Shown piece after piece: positions 61,103 through 64,000 of a stretch of 64,000 nucleotides of DNA. Position 1 is the first letter of the stretch. The number at the start of each line of letters is the position of its first letter. The DNA is from Mycobacterium senriense (lineage in GTDB: Bacteria > Actinomycetota > Actinomycetes > Mycobacteriales > Mycobacteriaceae): the NCBI RefSeq assembly GCF_019668465.1, contig NZ_AP024828.1, positions 1,426,001 through 1,490,000 on the forward strand, read 5' to 3'. Both the position numbers and the translations under genes were made by a program. The notes under the pieces are model-generated. The model did no database searches and was not told the DNA's origin. It was given only the letters and a program-made list of their open reading frames with translations.

Positions 61103-62176
61103 CTAAGCGCCCGACGCCGCGCCCGGCACCGAGATCGTGTCCAGAATTCCGTTGGTGCCGAAGAACTGTTCCCGGGCGTCGCTCCAGTCCTTGGCGATGG
61201 CGCTGATCGGAAACAACGTCAGCGGGCGCAGCCGATCGGCGTGCCTGGCCAGGATCGCCGGCTTGTAGGGCCGATACCCGAATCGCGCCACCTGTTCCTG
61301 GGCGGCATCGGTGAACAGGTAATCGAGGTAGGCCTTCGCGTGGGCCGCCGTCTGGGGATCGGTCAGGTTCGCGTCGACCCACGCGACCGCGGGCTCGGCG
61401 AGGATGCTGACCGGCGGATAGACCAGTTCCAGGTCGTCCTTGTTCGCGGCGACCTCACGCAGCGCCTCGTTCTCCCACGTCAGCTGGACATCGCCGATCT
61501 TGGCCAGTGCGAAACTGTCTCCGGCGCCGCGGGCTCCGCCGTCGGAGACGGCGACGTGCTGCAGTAGCGACTTCACGTAGGCGGCCGCCCGTGTCGGGGT
61601 GCCGCCGCGGGTGGTGACCGAGCCCCAGGCCGCCAGGACGCTCAGCTGACCGTTGCCGGACGTCCGTGGGTTCGGCGACACCACGGCCACGTCCGGGTTG
61701 ATCAGATCGGGCCAGTCGAGAATTCCCTTGGGATTGCCCTTGCGGACGACGAAGACGATGGTCGACGTGTAGGGCACCGAGGCGTTGGGAAGCCGCTGTT
61801 GCCAGTTGCCGGCGATCAGGCCCCGCTTGCTGAGCGTGTCGATGTCACTGATCAGCGCCAGCGACACCACGCTTGCTTTTTGGCTGCCGTCCAGCACGCT
61901 GCGGAGCTGGCGTCCCGAGCCGCCGTGAGATTCCTTGATGGTCAGCGTCGTTCCGTTGTGCGTGCGGTAATCCGCGACAAATTCCTTGTCCAGCGCGGCA
62001 TACAACTCGCGCGTCGGGTCGTAGGAGACATTGAGGACTTCGTTCGAACCACCCGTCGGGAGGTTTTTCAGCACGATCGCGGTCGTGGCGGCGACGATGG
62101 CCAGGACGCCGAGGATGCTCAGCCAGGGCAGGCGCAGCGACGGGCGGGCCGCACCGGGTGATAGCAGTTTCACCAC
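61103..62176 (-). CDS. Membrane-anchored sulfate-binding protein (Sbp/CysP-like)
   Basis: A 357-aa periplasmic-binding-protein fold related to sulfate/thiosulfate-binding proteins: [72 protein letters not shown] and RFGYRPYKP. The N-terminus has a single hydrophobic helix ([19 protein letters not shown]) with no lipobox Cys, so it is probably anchored by an uncleaved helix. I chose the GTG at 62176, 8 bases after GGAGGTG, over 62197. No cysT, cysW or cysA is present; the partner gene is a SulP permease. Confidence 0.85.
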   Translation of the reverse strand: MVKLLSPGAARPSLRLPWLSILGVLAIVAATTAIVLKNLPTGGSNEVLNVSYDPTRELYAALDKEFVADYRTHNGTTLTIKESHGGSGRQLRSVLDGSQKASVVSLALISDIDTLSKRGLIAGNWQQRLPNASVPYTSTIVFVVRKGNPKGILDWPDLINPDVAVVSPNPRTSGNGQLSVLAAWGSVTTRGGTPTRAAAYVKSLLQHVAVSDGGARGAGDSFALAKIGDVQLTWENEALREVAANKDDLELVYPPVSILAEPAVAWVDANLTDPQTAAHAKAYLDYLFTDAAQEQVARFGYRPYKPAILARHADRLRPLTLFPISAIAKDWSDAREQFFGTNGILDTISVPGAASGA

Positions 62177-62210
62177 GCCAGCCACACCTCCCATCACCGA
62201 TCATGATGAT

Positions 62211-62254
62211 GTGCCAAACAGCCCCGTGTGGCACCGAACATTTTTGAGAATGTT
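62211..62254. promoter_or_regulatory. Two dyads between the sulfate-binding and DUF2252 genes
   Basis: GTGCCA (62211-62216) pairs with TGGCAC (62229-62234), and AACATT (62237-62242) pairs with AATGTT (62249-62254). Both are perfect. They lie in the divergent spacer, 35-78 bases before the sulfate-binding protein start. Possible operators for sulfur or other control. Confidence 0.4.
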
Positions 62255-62330
62255 AACGATCGGGCCACCCGGCGACAGCCATGAGAATCAGCGTGACGTA
62301 AATGCCTGCCGCGGTGATTATGCTGGTCAA

Positions 62331-63732
62331 ATGCCGCAACGCCCGTTGCGTGATCGCTTGATCGACGTCGAGGTTCCAAGCGAGGACCTGGCACGCGGCC
62401 GGGCGCTGCGCAAGGCCGCCCCCCGGCGGTCGCTCGCGCAGCTGACGCCATCCACGCGAACAGCCACCGAAATTCTCGTCGCCCAAAACGCCGATCGGCT
62501 AACAGAACTCGTTCCGCTCCGATTTGCCCGCATGCTCGCCGACCCATTTTCCTTTTACCGAGGTTCGGCGGCGGTCATGGCCGCCGACCTGGCCGCAAGC
62601 CCGTCCAGCGGGATCGAAATCATGTGCTGCGGCGACGCGCACGTGTCGAATTTCGGCCTGTACGCCGCCCCTCATCGCTCAATCGTCTTCGACCTGAACG
62701 ACTTCGATGAGGCCGCCGTCGCACCCGCGGAGTGGGACGTCAAGCGCCTGATCACCAGCGCGATCATCGGTGGTCGTCACGCTGGATACCCGGGCAAGGC
62801 CATCCGCCGCTGTGTCGAAGAGGCGCTGACGGGCTATCAAACCAGCCTCGAGGCGATGCTCGAGGAGATGAATGTTCTGGACCGCTACTACCTACGGGTG
62901 GAACCCGAGCGCTACACCGGGACAGTGTCCAAGGGTCTGCAGGCGGTGATTCAAAAGACGATTTCCCGGGCGCGCACGCGAACGTCGGAGCGAGTCTTCA
63001 AGCAGATCATGGAAACCGGCGCAGATGGAACCCCGCGCCTGCGCGAGGATCCTCCCGTCCTGCAGCACGTCGAGGAGGACATCGAAGCCCCCTTGATCGA
63101 GTCGGTTCAGGAATATCTGGCCGCGGTTCCGGCCGACGTGGCGTTGTTGCTGTCGCATTATCGCATCACCGACATCGCGCTGCGCGTCGTCGGCGTCGGC
63201 AGCGTCGGCACCCGGTGCTACCTGGTCATCCTGGTCGGCCCCAACGGAACGCCGCTGATCATGCAGATCAAAGAGGCCACTCGATCGGTGCTCGACGAAT
63301 ACGGCGGTTGGCCCGCAGCCGGTCGTCCTCACGGCGGCGGTCGAGGCCAACGGCCAGGGCGTGCGCGTGATTGACGGTCAGCTGATCTTGCAGGCGATGT
63401 CAGATGTGTTCCTGGGGACGACCCGCAAGGACGGCCGCGACTACTACGTCCGGCAGTTCCACGACATGAAGGGCAGCATCGACACCGAAGGCATGTCGGC
63501 CTCGATCTTCGCCGAATACGTCCTTGCCTGTGCGGTGCTGCTGGCCCGAGCACACGCGCAGAGTGCGAACGCGTCCATCCTGCGGGGATATGTCGGCACC
63601 AGTAGCGCCGTGCACGACGCGGTGGCCGATTGGTCGTATGCCTACGCCGACAAATCACTTGATGACTTTCACCAGTTGCGCGCCGCGGCAGCGGCCGGCG
63701 ATATCGAGGTCGCCGACGATCCCGCACGCTGA
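62331..63732 (+). pseudogene. DUF2252 family protein gene with a frameshift
   Basis: The first frame, from ATG 62331, encodes about 325 residues of a DUF2252 protein: FARMLADPFSFYRGSA, CCGDAHVSNFGLY, FDLNDFDEA, WDVKRL and IKEATRSVLDEYGG. After 63311 it runs into junk and stops at 63374. The family pattern resumes one frame over (GVRVIDGQLILQAMSDVFLG, DYYVRQFHDMKGS) to 63732. Removing one C from the CCC at 63312-63314 restores an uninterrupted protein of about 466 residues. It is a recent pseudogene, a sequencing error or a rare +1 shift site. TATGCT (62319-62324) 6 bases before the ATG suggests leaderless expression. Confidence 0.82.
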
Positions 63733-63793
63733 GGGCCCGCTGGGGCGTGGCTCCGCCACATGTTCAAACGGCCGATCGTGTTGCTCGACCTAG

Positions 63794-64000
63794 TTACCGG
63801 CCAATTGGTTCGCGGTTATCGGCTTCGGTGTCGGTTGGCGTCGTCCGGTCGTTCGGCGCCCCGACGTGGTGCAGCCAATCTCGTCGGCGAACCCGCCAGG
63901 TCCGGCGCGCGTACTCCAGCTCGGTGTACGGCCACTGGGTGACGATCCGGCCGGACGGTGATCGGAAGTAGCTGTCGCACTGCGTCCAGATGGTGCGCGC
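63794..64000 (-). CDS. Flavin-containing monooxygenase, C-terminal fragment
   Basis: The minus strand is open from the window edge to a TAA at 63794-63796 and encodes 68 residues beginning ARTIWTQCDSYFRSPSGRIV and continuing TQWPYTELEYARRT. This matches the C-terminal part of mycobacterial FAD-dependent Baeyer-Villiger-type monooxygenases, where W-x-Q-C-x-S-(W/Y)-(Y/F)-R and a TxWP segment are typical. The N-terminal Rossmann domains lie beyond the window. Confidence 0.75.
   Translation of the reverse strand, partial: ARTIWTQCDSYFRSPSGRIVTQWPYTELEYARRTWRVRRRDWLHHVGAPNDRTTPTDTEADNREPIGR

Noticed and set aside
63760..63942. Plus-strand ORF starting MFKRPIVLLD at the window end
   Set aside because: The minus strand encodes a recognisable flavin monooxygenase C-terminus over most of the same bases, and no ribosome binding site precedes the ORF.
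1..64000. Search for tRNA/rRNA genes, insertion sequences, prophage genes and CRISPR repeats
   Set aside because: No cloverleaf, transposase, integrase or regularly spaced repeats were recognised by eye; a tRNA or mobile-element program could still find a weak case.

Overview
The window looks like chromosomal DNA of a slow-growing, lipid-oriented Mycobacterium. The evidence is the high GC content, many SDR, FadD and NDMA-type alcohol dehydrogenase genes, a carboxylic acid reductase, a cutinase, a giant CtpI-type P-type ATPase, and frequent leaderless starts. I saw no rRNA, tRNA, insertion sequence or CRISPR array. All calls come from reading motifs by eye. No database search was run.

Region 1 (1-8141). 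It opens with the C-terminal part of a carboxylic acid reductase, then a lipoprotein and a quinone oxidoreductase. A minus-strand magnesium module follows: promoter, M-box (Mg2+) riboswitch at about 5195-5356, GC-rich hairpin, short upstream ORF, 68-aa protein, strong intercistronic hairpin, and an NRAMP-related transporter whose metal-site residues (DAGG, APW) differ from Mn/Fe-type NRAMPs. An O-methyltransferase and a membrane acyltransferase with an SGNH tail complete the region.

Region 2 (8380-25499). Two divergent operons form a 13-gene catabolic block. Leftward: SDR, Rieske oxygenase, Baeyer-Villiger-type monooxygenase, SDR, class III CoA-transferase, TPP enzyme, aldehyde dehydrogenase. 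Rightward: double-length SMP-30/NHL propeller protein, GntR regulator, acyl-CoA ligase, SDR, acyl-CoA ligase, NDMA-type alcohol dehydrogenase. Most genes overlap by a few bases. The 222-bp divergent spacer carries a perfect palindrome and a degenerate copy. A plausible route is hydroxylation, oxidation to a ketone, lactone formation, ring opening, CoA activation and chain cleavage. The substrate is unknown.

Region 3 (25527-36936). SRPBCC and SnoaL-like proteins share a spacer with a 14-bp inverted repeat. Then come a DUF899 protein, an SDR and an ECF sigma factor with a fused SnoaL domain; an identical 12-bp motif lies before the sigma gene and before ctpI. An acyl-CoA ligase and an SDR close the region.

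Region 4 (37221-46450). A secreted cutinase, a LuxC/LuxE-like reductase and acyl-activating pair, an NmrA protein, an SDR, an MpaB-family oxygenase divergent from a TetR regulator, a hydrolase-cyclase fusion with key residues missing in both halves, and a methyltransferase.

Region 5 (46473-64000). An SRPBCC gene has two DosR-like boxes upstream. An SDR/CGNR-zinc-finger pair has two 29-bp dyads of identical architecture, one covering a consensus promoter and leaderless start. Then come methyltransferase, SDR, thioesterase, DUF2127, MmgE/PrpD and LysR genes, a carboxymuconolactone decarboxylase remnant, an IclR gene that seems to start with ATT, SnoaL and SDR genes, a cation exchanger, and a SulP permease next to a membrane-anchored sulfate-binding protein. 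A frameshifted DUF2252 gene and the C-terminus of a flavin monooxygenase end the window.
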